Shown piece by piece: positions 8,451 through 16,447 of a stretch of 64,000 nucleotides of DNA (positions are counted from its first letter, which is position 1; each line of letters begins with the position of its first letter). The notes below the pieces were generated by a model, which saw only the letters and a list, made by a program, of their open reading frames with translations, was not told the DNA's origin and searched no databases. Source of the DNA: Nitrospinaceae bacterium UBA7883 (GTDB lineage: Bacteria; Nitrospinota_A; UBA7883); contig DLRR01000011.1 of the NCBI GenBank assembly GCA_002500605.1, positions 1 through 64,000 of the forward strand, in the 5' to 3' direction. A program made the translations under genes and the position numbers.

Positions 8451-9284
8451 TTAGTAGTAAATGTAATCAGCTCCTCCACGTTTTCTTCTGGTGAAGTACC
8501 TCTCCATCTTTTTTAAGGCAAAATCAATGATGACACCAAAGATACAAATAATGCCCATACCCATAAAAACTGTTGCCATATCCAACCGCATCCTCGCGCC
8601 TTGAATCATGAACCCAAGACCACTGTCACCGCCAATCAACTCAGCGCTTATTAGTACGAGCCATCCAATTCCAAATCCTATTCTAATACCGGTCATAATT
8701 GAAGGAATCGCAGAAGGGATTACTGCATGAACTAGTACGTCCATGTTACTCCCGCCCATAGTCTCGATCACCTCACGGTGGATTGTCTCTGTTTCCCTCA
8801 CACCTCGAATTGTGGCTAGAAAAATTGGAAAAAAACTACCAAGCGTTATCACAAATATTTTCGGAATTTCACCCAAGCCAAAAGCAATAATTGCAAATGG
8901 CATAATTGCTGGTGGAGGTACCATTCTTATAAAGTTGGCTAGCGGAGAAATCCATTCGTAAAGCTTGTTAAAAAATCCGAACAATATTCCAAAAGGAATG
9001 GCAAGAATTATTCCAAGACCAAATCCAAAAACTATTCTTTGCAGGCTGTGTGCCGAGTTTATTAAGAGGTATCCTTTATCAAGATGGTATTGCAGTTTCC
9101 ATAAAACAGCAGTTGGCGATGACAGTAAAATGGTTTTTATAACATTGAGATAGATCGACATCTCCATTAAAGTAAAAAATGTAAGCCACGCCAAGATCGC
9201 TAAAAACAAATGTTTGGCAAAATATTCCTTCAAAGTCACTTTTGCTACAATTACAAGCACCATCAGAGAACCTGTTATGAGCAT
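8451..9284 (-). CDS. ABC transporter permease 2 (NitT/TauT type)
   Basis: 277 residues from the first ATG (9284), with five to six membrane segments and an EAA-type loop (VIETMGGSNMDVLVHAVIPSAIPSIMTGI). It is closest to permease 3: both have MVPPPAI/MIPPPAI, FVITLG and WLVLISAE. There is no good SD before the ATG. A strong SD (GGGAGGTG) lies about 25 nt upstream and is correctly spaced from an in-frame AUU at 9302, which would add six residues (INPLEF) that align with INPLVF in permease 1; the true start is probably that AUU. Confidence 0.88.
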   Translation of the reverse strand: MLITGSLMVLVIVAKVTLKEYFAKHLFLAILAWLTFFTLMEMSIYLNVIKTILLSSPTAVLWKLQYHLDKGYLLINSAHSLQRIVFGFGLGIILAIPFGILFGFFNKLYEWISPLANFIRMVPPPAIMPFAIIAFGLGEIPKIFVITLGSFFPIFLATIRGVRETETIHREVIETMGGSNMDVLVHAVIPSAIPSIMTGIRIGFGIGWLVLISAELIGGDSGLGFMIQGARMRLDMATVFMGMGIICIFGVIIDFALKKMERYFTRRKRGGADYIYY

Positions 9285-9299
9285 GAACTCTAGAGGGTT

Positions 9300-9314
9300 A
9301 ATGTTGCACCTCCC
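9300..9314 (-). promoter_or_regulatory. Strong Shine-Dalgarno followed by a probable AUU start codon
   Basis: On the minus strand GGGAGG (9314-9309) is followed by 6 nt and then ATT (9302-9300) in frame with permease 2. No ATG, GTG or TTG lies in frame between this SD and the ATG at 9284. The residues encoded from ATT onward resemble the matching stretch of permease 1, which supports translation starting here. Confidence 0.5.
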
Positions 9315-9380
9315 AGGTTATTTGTTTTTGTATTGCTTGGTCATTTCCAGTGCACATTTTGATTACTTCCTTTAAATCAC

Positions 9381-10388
9381 CTAGACTGCCATTGTTTCTC
9401 GGTTTGGCGAACCAAAGAACCTCTCACCCCATTTAAGTGAAAAATCGATCACCAGGCCAATTACACAAATTATTACCAATCCCATGAAAACAAGAGGAGC
9501 ATCGAACTTACTTTGGACTATAAAACCAACTCCCCTGTCTATAGCAACTGCCTCTGCGCTTATCAATACTAGCCAACCAACACTAAACCCAAGTCTAAGT
9601 CCAGTAAATAAAGCAGGAATGGCAGATGGAAAAATCGCATGAACCAATACATCTATTTTACTTCCACCCAGTGTTTCTATAACCTCGCAATGGGATGTCT
9701 CAGTGCTGTGAATGCCCCGAATAATTGAGATAAAAATAGGGAAAAATGCTCCAAGAGTAATAACGAATATTGCAGGAGCCTCGCCAATCCCAAATAAAAT
9801 AATCAGAAATGGTAAAATAGCAGGGGGAGGTATCATACGTAAAAAGTTTAAAGAAGGAGCCACCCACTCATATAATTTATTGCTAATGCCGGCAATGATT
9901 CCAAATGGAATGGCTAAGATAACTGCCATAGCGAAGGCAACGAAGAAGCGGTTGAGGGTAGCAATTACATGCATTTGTAAGTAGCCCTGCTGGATATGGA
10001 AGTTAAATTTCCAAAGAATATCCGTAGGTGCCGCTATTAGAGTTGTTGTTAACAACCTGTAATGGAATGCTAACTCCCAAAAAAGAAAGAAAATGATCCA
10101 GGCCATTAGACCAATAAAAGCTTTTTGGCTGAAATTTTTACCAAAAACTTTTTTTGCTACTATGGCGCCTCCTAAAAGCACAGACATAAACAATATAAAA
10201 TTCAATGGTGGGATTTTTTGTATCGTAGCTCCTGAAACTAAGCCACGCTCCACCGGTCTTTTCCATGTGTCTACGGGAGCACTTAAATTGTCAAAAGTTT
10301 CTTGGCCTGCATATGCAATATGGGATGTGAAAGATATCCCAACAACTATGAATGTGATAACCAAGGAGCTATTGATCGCTGCTCTCAT
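9381..10388 (-). CDS. ABC transporter permease 3 (NitT/TauT type, with exported N-terminal segment)
   Basis: 335 residues from the ATG at 10388, which has GAGGG 6 nt upstream; a longer in-frame start at 10436 would overlap the preceding permease gene. Residues 1-28 form a signal-like segment ending AYAG, followed by GQETFDNLSAPVDTWKRPVE, nearly the same as in permease 1. The membrane domain carries MIPPPAILPFLIILFGIGEAP and an EAA-type loop (VIETLGGSKIDVLVHAIFPSAIPALFTGL) closely matching permease 2. Located between permeases 2 and 4 in one operon. Confidence 0.9.
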   Translation of the reverse strand: MRAAINSSLVITFIVVGISFTSHIAYAGQETFDNLSAPVDTWKRPVERGLVSGATIQKIPPLNFILFMSVLLGGAIVAKKVFGKNFSQKAFIGLMAWIIFFLFWELAFHYRLLTTTLIAAPTDILWKFNFHIQQGYLQMHVIATLNRFFVAFAMAVILAIPFGIIAGISNKLYEWVAPSLNFLRMIPPPAILPFLIILFGIGEAPAIFVITLGAFFPIFISIIRGIHSTETSHCEVIETLGGSKIDVLVHAIFPSAIPALFTGLRLGFSVGWLVLISAEAVAIDRGVGFIVQSKFDAPLVFMGLVIICVIGLVIDFSLKWGERFFGSPNRETMAV

Positions 10389-10416
10389 TCTTTTCCCTCT
10401 AAATTGAAACAAGTTT

Positions 10417-11289
10417 TTAGCCCCATGTCTGGACAAGTTCTTCCAGACTGTTTAGCAGGCTGTCTGTAACAACCCCTAAAAACCCTATGGCCGACACTCC
10501 ACACAAAACGGAGGTTATATCAAGTAAAACTCTCGAGTCCATAATCATCCATCCAAGGCCCCCTCCAGCATCTGGCGAAGCCAATTCAGCGGTTACGACT
10601 GTTATCCAGCCTATACCGAGCCCAATTCTAGATCCTGTAAGTATGTGGTGGTAGGCAGTCGGCAACACAACATCCAACAAAACATCCCACTTGTCTCCGC
10701 CAAATGTTTTTATAGTTTCAACTTGTACTGGCTCTACCTTTGCCACACCAGCAACAGTGTTTAAGAAAATTGGAAAAAAACATCCTAACCAAATAATAAA
10801 AATGGCTGAGGCACTACCTATGCCAAACCAGAGTATGGACAGTGCCAGCCAAGCAGGAGCAGGAATCACCCTAGCCGCAGTAGCAAAAGATTCAATAAAA
10901 GAAAAAACATTTGAGTAATAACTAATCATCACACCTAAAGTCACCCCACTTGCAAGCGCAAGGGAAAAGGCATATGCAAGTTTGTACAAAGTTGCATAAA
11001 TCTGCGATTGAAGAAAGCCTATTGACCACAAGAAAACCAGCATAGAAGCCACTCTTGAAGCTGGAGGAAGTAAAACAGGGTTTACCAACTCCGAAAATGA
11101 AATCATTTCCCAAATAGCTATAAAAAGACAAATAACTGAGTAGCCCTTTACGAAGGAAACATTTATGACTGCTGGAATAAAGCGATTAGCTATAACTACG
11201 GTCATAAATGACCCAAACAAAAGAACAATAAAAAAGAAAGTCGAAATAACTTCGCTGGGTTCAATGGGCGGGAACACAGTTCCGTGCAT
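10417..11289 (-). CDS. ABC transporter permease 4 (NitT/TauT type)
   Basis: 290 residues and the first permease of the transcription unit. It lacks the signal-like N-terminus of permeases 1 and 3. The core has VIPAPAWLALSILWFGIGSA, IIWLGCFFPIFLNTVAGV and an EAA-type loop (TIKTFGGDKWDVLLDVVLPTAYHHILTG), most like permease 1. It follows the solute-binding protein gene across a 125-nt gap holding a perfect hairpin. With permease 3, 28 nt downstream, it would form an A-type/B-type pair. Confidence 0.9.
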   Translation of the reverse strand: MHGTVFPPIEPSEVISTFFFIVLLFGSFMTVVIANRFIPAVINVSFVKGYSVICLFIAIWEMISFSELVNPVLLPPASRVASMLVFLWSIGFLQSQIYATLYKLAYAFSLALASGVTLGVMISYYSNVFSFIESFATAARVIPAPAWLALSILWFGIGSASAIFIIWLGCFFPIFLNTVAGVAKVEPVQVETIKTFGGDKWDVLLDVVLPTAYHHILTGSRIGLGIGWITVVTAELASPDAGGGLGWMIMDSRVLLDITSVLCGVSAIGFLGVVTDSLLNSLEELVQTWG

Positions 11290-11352
11290 TACTGGTTTGT
11301 CCTATATGCAGTAAGTAATATATTTGTCATTTTGTATGTATGGACAAGAACA

Positions 11353-11385
11353 ATGCACTCCGGAGCATTAAGCTCCGGAGTGCAT
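11353..11385 (-). terminator. Perfect 14-bp intercistronic hairpin
   Basis: ATGCACTCCGGAGC and its exact reverse complement GCTCCGGAGTGCAT enclose a 5-nt loop (ATTAA). It lies between the solute-binding-protein gene and the first permease. No clean U-run follows on the minus strand, so it more likely protects the upstream mRNA or attenuates readthrough than fully terminates. This is a common arrangement after binding-protein genes, which are needed in excess over the membrane subunits. Confidence 0.75.
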
Positions 11386-11414
11386 GTTGGATATCCTCTT
11401 GATTAAAAAATAAA

Positions 11415-12443
11415 TTATAGCTCAGGTGGTAGACTGGACAACCCAAGGCTCTTCATCGACATTTTTTGATAGCGCCCGTCAAGCCCATTCTTCTGGAACT
11501 TGGCGTTCTCAATTATTCCTAACGCCTTAGTGGCAATAGCAAACTCCTGTGAACCTTCTGGGTCAAGCGAGAGAGTTAGCCTCTGTCGTTTTTCCTTGAA
11601 CACTACTGCTATTTCCTCTTCAGGAATTCCACACCATTTGGCGTTCGCAGCTACGTTATCATCAAAATTAGTCCTAAGATGCTGGAATCCTCTAATGTGA
11701 CCATTCATCACCTTAGTTGCTGCACCATTATTTTTAGCAGCCCAATCAGTGTTGAACGCCATTCTGCAACAAGTGTGACGTGGCCAAATGTCACCCGAGA
11801 AAAATGCTGGTTTTGCATATTTTATGGCTTCTGCATGGGTAGCCCATGGTTCCCACAAAATAGCGCAGTCCAAATCACCTTTCTCAAGGCCTGTGAGAAT
11901 GTCCTGAACGTGGGTGAAATTTCTCACCGTAGCATCCTTGAACGGATCAATGCCCCGTTTGAGCATCTTATAACGTACAACTATGTCAGCTGTTGCTGCC
12001 CTAATTGTACCGATCCTAACACCCCTTAGATCATCAATGTTCTTAATCTTGGATGGTCTATTGAAAGGAACTACAATCGCTGATGACTCCATGGCTGAAC
12101 CAGAAACAATACTCATTGGAGTGTTTCTGCATACCATACCAATCGAAGGGCTCGACCCCAAATACCCTGCCTGAAGGCTTCCGCTTACAAGGCCGGCTCC
12201 AATCTCGCCTGAACCCGAAAATAGAACTGGCTTTACATTTAATCCTTGATCTTTGTAATAGCCTTGTTCCAACGCAACAAAAAGTCCTGCATGGTGAGTA
12301 GCTTTGAGGTAGCCAATCTTAATCTCTTTTGCTGCAAAAGCGGATGTTGAAATGAATGGCCCTACTGAAGCGGCCGTTAAAGCCACACCGGCAGTTTTGG
12401 CCGATGTTTTCATAAACTGTCGTCGATTAATCTTTCTTCCCAT
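11415..12443 (-). CDS. Tat-exported ABC solute-binding protein (SsuA/NMT1-like)
   Basis: 342 residues; AGGGG lies 5 nt before the ATG. The N-terminus is a twin-arginine signal (NRRQFMKTS, hydrophobic stretch, SAFA cleavage site). The mature protein has the NMT1/SsuA layout: KEIKIGYLKATHHAGLFVALEQGYY, SGSLQAGYLGSSP, INDLRG-type segment (IDDLRGVRIGT) and LDCAILWEPW, which fit a periplasmic binding protein for nitrate, sulfonate, taurine, bicarbonate or aromatic acids. The ligand cannot be told from sequence alone. Tat export suggests a folded or cofactor-assisted protein before transport. Confidence 0.88.
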   Translation of the reverse strand: MGRKINRRQFMKTSAKTAGVALTAASVGPFISTSAFAAKEIKIGYLKATHHAGLFVALEQGYYKDQGLNVKPVLFSGSGEIGAGLVSGSLQAGYLGSSPSIGMVCRNTPMSIVSGSAMESSAIVVPFNRPSKIKNIDDLRGVRIGTIRAATADIVVRYKMLKRGIDPFKDATVRNFTHVQDILTGLEKGDLDCAILWEPWATHAEAIKYAKPAFFSGDIWPRHTCCRMAFNTDWAAKNNGAATKVMNGHIRGFQHLRTNFDDNVAANAKWCGIPEEEIAVVFKEKRQRLTLSLDPEGSQEFAIATKALGIIENAKFQKNGLDGRYQKMSMKSLGLSSLPPEL

Positions 12444-12571
12444 GTTGTCCCCTTTAAAAAGTTAATAACTTCGTCTTCCCCGTTACTCGGTCTTAAAAGC
12501 TTCCACAGACCGAAAAAATTAGCGTTTTCATCTAAGCTCTAAACTACTTTGGTTCACTGTGAAAAACGCCA

Positions 12572-13108
12572 TCAACCATTGATAACTAATGAATTTTCAA
12601 TTTTTACTGGTTTTGAAAGTGTTAATCCAACAGGTGAATACTTAGATGCCCTGTCGAAAACACTCTGAATATCTTCCTCGCTCGCTTCACTATGGACATG
12701 AACCGCTGCTTTGACTGTATGGAAACCCGGTTGGTCCTTAAGACCTTCAACGCCTGCCAAACCAAGAAACCCTGGCAAATCAATTAAGCCTTCAAGTTCA
12801 ACCTCAACTTTCTTAAGTTCAATGCCTCTCATTGCGGCATTAAGTGACATTCCAACAGTTAGGCAAGCTCCATAGCACGCCAGAACAGTCTCATGCGGAC
12901 TCTGCGTAGTATCATCACCTGCAATCGCTTCTGGCTCATCAAAGCTAAGAGTAAACTGCCGAAGCGTAGCCTCTGTTTTGAGGCCACCAGTCCATTTTGT
13001 AGTAACCCGCCAACTGGTGGCACCTGAGTTGGGGTTATCATTTACAGCATCAATCGTAGCCTGAAAAATTTCAGTATCAACGCCATTCACAACTCCTAAA
13101 TCAGTCAT
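12572..13108 (-). CDS. OsmC-family protein lacking the second conserved cysteine
   Basis: 178 residues of the OsmC/YhfA fold: an N-terminal beta region (WRVTTKWTGGLKTEATLRQFTLSFDEP), the helix SPHETVLACYGACLTVGM with C78 and C82, and the C-terminal half with HVHSEASEEDIQSVFDRASKYSPVGLTLSKPV. Family members that reduce peroxides use a second cysteine in a CPV-type motif near the C-terminus; here the place reads SPVG, so peroxidase chemistry is doubtful. It sits between the Mo-enzyme genes and the transporter genes. Confidence 0.85.
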   Translation of the reverse strand: MTDLGVVNGVDTEIFQATIDAVNDNPNSGATSWRVTTKWTGGLKTEATLRQFTLSFDEPEAIAGDDTTQSPHETVLACYGACLTVGMSLNAAMRGIELKKVEVELEGLIDLPGFLGLAGVEGLKDQPGFHTVKAAVHVHSEASEEDIQSVFDRASKYSPVGLTLSKPVKIENSLVING

Positions 13109-13151
13109 ATTTTCTGTGCCTCCCTAAATAAATTGGTTGCTTTGTTACGTT

Positions 13152-13748
13152 TTACTCAGCCTGAGAATCAATCGATACATCAATAGCGCTCATTTCTTTT
13201 TCCCTATTGTCTAATTCTTGCGGCACAAGTGGACTGGAACTGTGGATATCATTTCCAATATATTTTTTTGAATACTTTTTCCTCATCATGTTGGAAAGTT
13301 CCAGCATCGTACCAAAGTACATTGCCTCAGAAGGGCAGTTAACAACACAGGCTGGTTCAAGGCCTTGTGTCACTCTATGCAGACATAAATCACATTTTTC
13401 CATTTTTCCATCATGAGCTAGTTGAGGGGCGCCAAAAGGACATGCTCTGAAGCATTCCATACATCCAATACACAAATCTTTACTGACAAGTACAATGCCA
13501 TCTTCATCCCTCTTAGATATTGCCTTGGTTGGACATACTGGTAAGCAGTCCGGCTCTCCACAATGGAAACATGCCATTGGTTTCCAAAACATTTTCCATT
13601 CTTCACCAACTTTTTTCTCTACTTCTATAACTTCCATCCACATGGGACCTGGTGGAGTGCCGTGTTCTATTTTGCACGCAGTGGTGCAAGCGTGGCAGCC
13701 AACGCAACGAAATGTATCCACGTGAATTGCTAAATGGTTGTAAGCCAC
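13152..13748 (-). CDS. Four-cluster ferredoxin subunit of a molybdopterin oxidoreductase (DmsB/NrfC-like)
   Basis: 198 residues from the GTG at 13748, chosen because GGAG lies 6 nt upstream (an upstream TTG overlaps that SD). Cysteine sets for four [4Fe-4S] clusters are CVGCHACTTAC (C15-C25), CFHCGEPDCLPVC, CIGCMECFRACPFGA and CDLCLHRVTQGLEPACVVNC. There is no signal peptide. It starts 29 nt after the Mo-enzyme gene, so it is almost surely its electron-transfer subunit. No membrane anchor subunit follows, so the complex is probably soluble and may pass electrons to the FAD/ferredoxin pair at 3.1-4.9 kb. Confidence 0.92.
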   Translation of the reverse strand: MAYNHLAIHVDTFRCVGCHACTTACKIEHGTPPGPMWMEVIEVEKKVGEEWKMFWKPMACFHCGEPDCLPVCPTKAISKRDEDGIVLVSKDLCIGCMECFRACPFGAPQLAHDGKMEKCDLCLHRVTQGLEPACVVNCPSEAMYFGTMLELSNMMRKKYSKKYIGNDIHSSSPLVPQELDNREKEMSAIDVSIDSQAE

Positions 13749-13777
13749 TTTCGTCTCCAAAAAATATTAGCTTTTTG

Positions 13778-15991
13778 CTATTGCTTTTCTATCTGCACAA
13801 GACAGTTGAAATAGGCAATAGTGTTTCCATCACGTTCAAAATCATAGGCTATCATCACACCAGCGCCTACATCTCTAGGCCCACCTATCGTGTCATCCAT
13901 CAAAACATTAGCGCTACTTCCGGATTTAACCCAGTTACCGCTGTTAATCTCGACAACACCTTTTTTGATTCGGTTAGTGACTTTAGCTATAACAGAAATT
14001 TCTCCTCGATCATTGAAAACCTTAACTACGTCTCCTTCTGAAATCATATACTCGCGAGCATCCATCTCATTTATGAATATTCCAGGAGGACCTTCAATCT
14101 CTTGGATCTCCTCAATATTGAACCATTGGCAATGCGTTCTTAGGGGCGCATGCTGTGAAATCATCATTAGCGGATATTTCTTAAACAGGTCCGGTCTGCT
14201 AATAGGGCTCTCACCTGGCTCTTCAAAATGTGGAATGGGGTTCCATTCACCAGGATACCTTCTTCCTCTATCCACCATACCCGTAGAATAAAGCTCTATC
14301 TTTCCTGTTGGAGTGTTAAAGACATGATCCGACCAAGGAACTTTAGGTGCGTATTTTTCCGGAACTTCTACGATCATCTCACTGTCCATTGAATCAGTAA
14401 GCTCAAAATCATCCGGTAGCAATTCTTTAATCCACTCCAATCCAGTATGGGTTTTCGGGAAAAACCTTTCATGCCCCATCCTCCTACCAAGTTCTGCCCA
14501 AATATCTATATCGGTCTTAGACTCGTATAACGGTGGAATAACCGGTCTTTGGATTTGAACGTAGTGGTGCCAATATGATGGATGAATGCCCCATTGCTCA
14601 AATGTATCAGCTGCAGGTAGTACGATATCTGCCCAATCAGTATCATCGGTCATGAATATCTCAGAACTCACCAAAAGCTCGAGGCCCTTTAGAGTCTCGG
14701 TCATTTTGTTTGCGTTAGGCAGCTGGCTAATTATACCACCCCGCCAAGAAAGCACCGCCTTTAATGGTGGATTCTCGGCTTCCCTAAGCGCAGGTCCAAA
14801 AGTGCTGATATTTATTAGTCTCTTTTGGAGGGTTCTGTGTGGTGCTCCTCTTGGATAGACCACCTTTTCCGAATCCAAAAAACCCCTTGTGTATAAAGGT
14901 GAAGCAATATGTTCGGGTCGAATAGTATTGTAAGCATTCATATCTAAATAATTGCAAGTCGCACCTTCCTTACCAATGTGCCCACAAATGGCTGCTAAAC
15001 AAGAGTAGGCCCTTTGGGCTTGGTGACCATTGGTATATCGTTGGTGCCCCCATCCACATTCCATATGTGAGAGATTTTTGGCATACAGTTCAGCTGCTTT
15101 TTCAATCTTATGCGGGTCTATTCCTGTAACTTCAGCCGCTTTTTCGAGACTCCAGTCTCGTACACCATTTTTCAGTTCTTCAATCCCATAAGTGTGTTTT
15201 GAGATGAAATCTTTATCTTCTAATCCCTTGTTAAAAATATGGTTCATCATTGCCAAAACCATTGCGGTATCGGTTCCGGGGCGTGGTTGCAAGAAAAGGT
15301 CTGCTTTGGCAGCTATAGGCGTAAGGTATGGATCAATAACAATAAGGTACGCCCCTCTCTCAATGGCATCCCATATAAATGGTAAGGAATGAACGTTAGT
15401 AAAGGAAGAGTTATGCCCAACGATCATTATAACTTCGGCTTTCTTGGACCATATTTCTATACCCTGCACATACTGGGTACCATTGGTGTATGTGGCACCA
15501 GATAAACCGCTTAATAGGCAAAAACTACCAACCAATCTCGATGCACCAATAAGGTTAAGAAACCTACCAGAAATTGCTTTACCAAGAAACTCTCTGTTAC
15601 CACTGTAACAGTATTCAGTTACCGATTGAGTGCCATACTTTTTCTTGCAAAATGCTAGCTTGTTAGTAATGTACTCGAAAGCATCATCCCAGCTTACGCG
15701 CTTAAAATCGGCTTCACCTCTTTTGCCGACACGCATAAGTGGATATTTGATTCTATCTTTATGATATGTACGCCGGACATATGTAGTTGCCTTGGCGCAA
15801 AGATGCCCTTTGGTAATAGGATGCTCTGGATCACCTGTTATTCCAACAAGTTTTTCGTCTTTGATGTATGCCAACAGTCCACAGGTATCAAAACAATTCC
15901 GCGGACAGACAGTCTTTTCAATTCGGTCAACACTTTCCATATCGCCATGGAAAACCGGACCCGGAGAGGCCAAATCTTTAGTTGAAAACAT
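13778..15991 (-). CDS. Molybdopterin oxidoreductase catalytic subunit (DMSO-reductase family)
   Basis: 737 residues from the ATG at 15991 (frame open to 16054; the start is uncertain because no strong SD is present). The N-terminal [4Fe-4S] ligands are C29, C33, C37 and C65 (CPRNCFDTCG ... GHLCAK). The middle holds the bis-MGD-binding region (VGHNSSF, VIDPYLTPIAAKADLFLQPRPGTDTAMVLAM in pieces), with FCLLSG (about residue 150) a likely site for a Cys ligand to Mo. The C-terminal MopB domain includes INEMDAREYMISEGDVVKVFNDRGE. No Tat signal, so cytoplasmic. Related to thiosulfate/polysulfide reductase and acetylene-hydratase-type proteins, but the substrate is not evident. It heads the long minus-strand run. 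Confidence 0.92.
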   Translation of the reverse strand: MFSTKDLASPGPVFHGDMESVDRIEKTVCPRNCFDTCGLLAYIKDEKLVGITGDPEHPITKGHLCAKATTYVRRTYHKDRIKYPLMRVGKRGEADFKRVSWDDAFEYITNKLAFCKKKYGTQSVTEYCYSGNREFLGKAISGRFLNLIGASRLVGSFCLLSGLSGATYTNGTQYVQGIEIWSKKAEVIMIVGHNSSFTNVHSLPFIWDAIERGAYLIVIDPYLTPIAAKADLFLQPRPGTDTAMVLAMMNHIFNKGLEDKDFISKHTYGIEELKNGVRDWSLEKAAEVTGIDPHKIEKAAELYAKNLSHMECGWGHQRYTNGHQAQRAYSCLAAICGHIGKEGATCNYLDMNAYNTIRPEHIASPLYTRGFLDSEKVVYPRGAPHRTLQKRLINISTFGPALREAENPPLKAVLSWRGGIISQLPNANKMTETLKGLELLVSSEIFMTDDTDWADIVLPAADTFEQWGIHPSYWHHYVQIQRPVIPPLYESKTDIDIWAELGRRMGHERFFPKTHTGLEWIKELLPDDFELTDSMDSEMIVEVPEKYAPKVPWSDHVFNTPTGKIELYSTGMVDRGRRYPGEWNPIPHFEEPGESPISRPDLFKKYPLMMISQHAPLRTHCQWFNIEEIQEIEGPPGIFINEMDAREYMISEGDVVKVFNDRGEISVIAKVTNRIKKGVVEINSGNWVKSGSSANVLMDDTIGGPRDVGAGVMIAYDFERDGNTIAYFNCLVQIEKQ

Positions 15992-16151
15992 ATTCACACC
16001 ATGACCTTTAAACAAAAAAGTATGCTGAACGTTATTAACCGCCGACCTGTACAAGTAATAGATTCAATATCCATACCAATAACAAGTAATCAACTGAATT
16101 AAATTAGGATAAAGCAAACCAGTTTTCTTAAAGTGCCAGCCCATCTGGAGT

Positions 16152-16178
16152 AGGAAGTTTGGTTTTAATTTACTTCCT
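16152..16178. promoter_or_regulatory. AGGAAGT...ACTTCCT inverted repeat
   Basis: A perfect 7-bp inverted repeat with arms starting 20 bp apart (two helical turns), about 160 bp upstream of the Mo-oxidoreductase start. It could be an operator for a dimeric regulator; only position and symmetry support this. Confidence 0.3.
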
Positions 16179-16347
16179 GTTATAACTTCTTATTTAATAA
16201 TATCTTTTGTGTATTTTTTATTAGATTCAGTTTCTTCAGGTGTTTGAATGTTTTTCCCTGGCAAATAATAACCTGAGAAAACAAAACCAAAAAAAGTTTG
16301 GACAGAGTCAATTAATCCACCGTGGAATTTAAGAAAACAGCCAATAC

Positions 16348-16447
16348 TTGCAATTTGCACTGGTTGATAAGTTAAGCTACTTAGGCATTGTAATTTGCAA
16401 CTTTAAATATTTTTCTATGGCATTTGTTTTCGTGTTGCAATTTGCAT
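16348..16447. promoter_or_regulatory. Three palindromic sites, consensus TTGCAA-T-TTGCAA
   Basis: Copies at 16348-16360 (TTGCAATTTGCAC), 16388-16400 (TTGTAATTTGCAA) and 16435-16447 (TTGCAATTTGCAT) each differ from the symmetrical consensus TTGCAATTTGCAA by one base. Start-to-start spacing is 40 and 47 bp. They lie 360-460 bp upstream of the Mo-oxidoreductase start and about 1.1 kb from the sigma-54 activator gene. They look like tandem regulator-binding sites. Confidence 0.55.

Noticed and set aside
16348..16447. CRISPR-like repeat array
   Set aside because: Only three 13-bp palindromic copies with uneven spacers, far too short for CRISPR.
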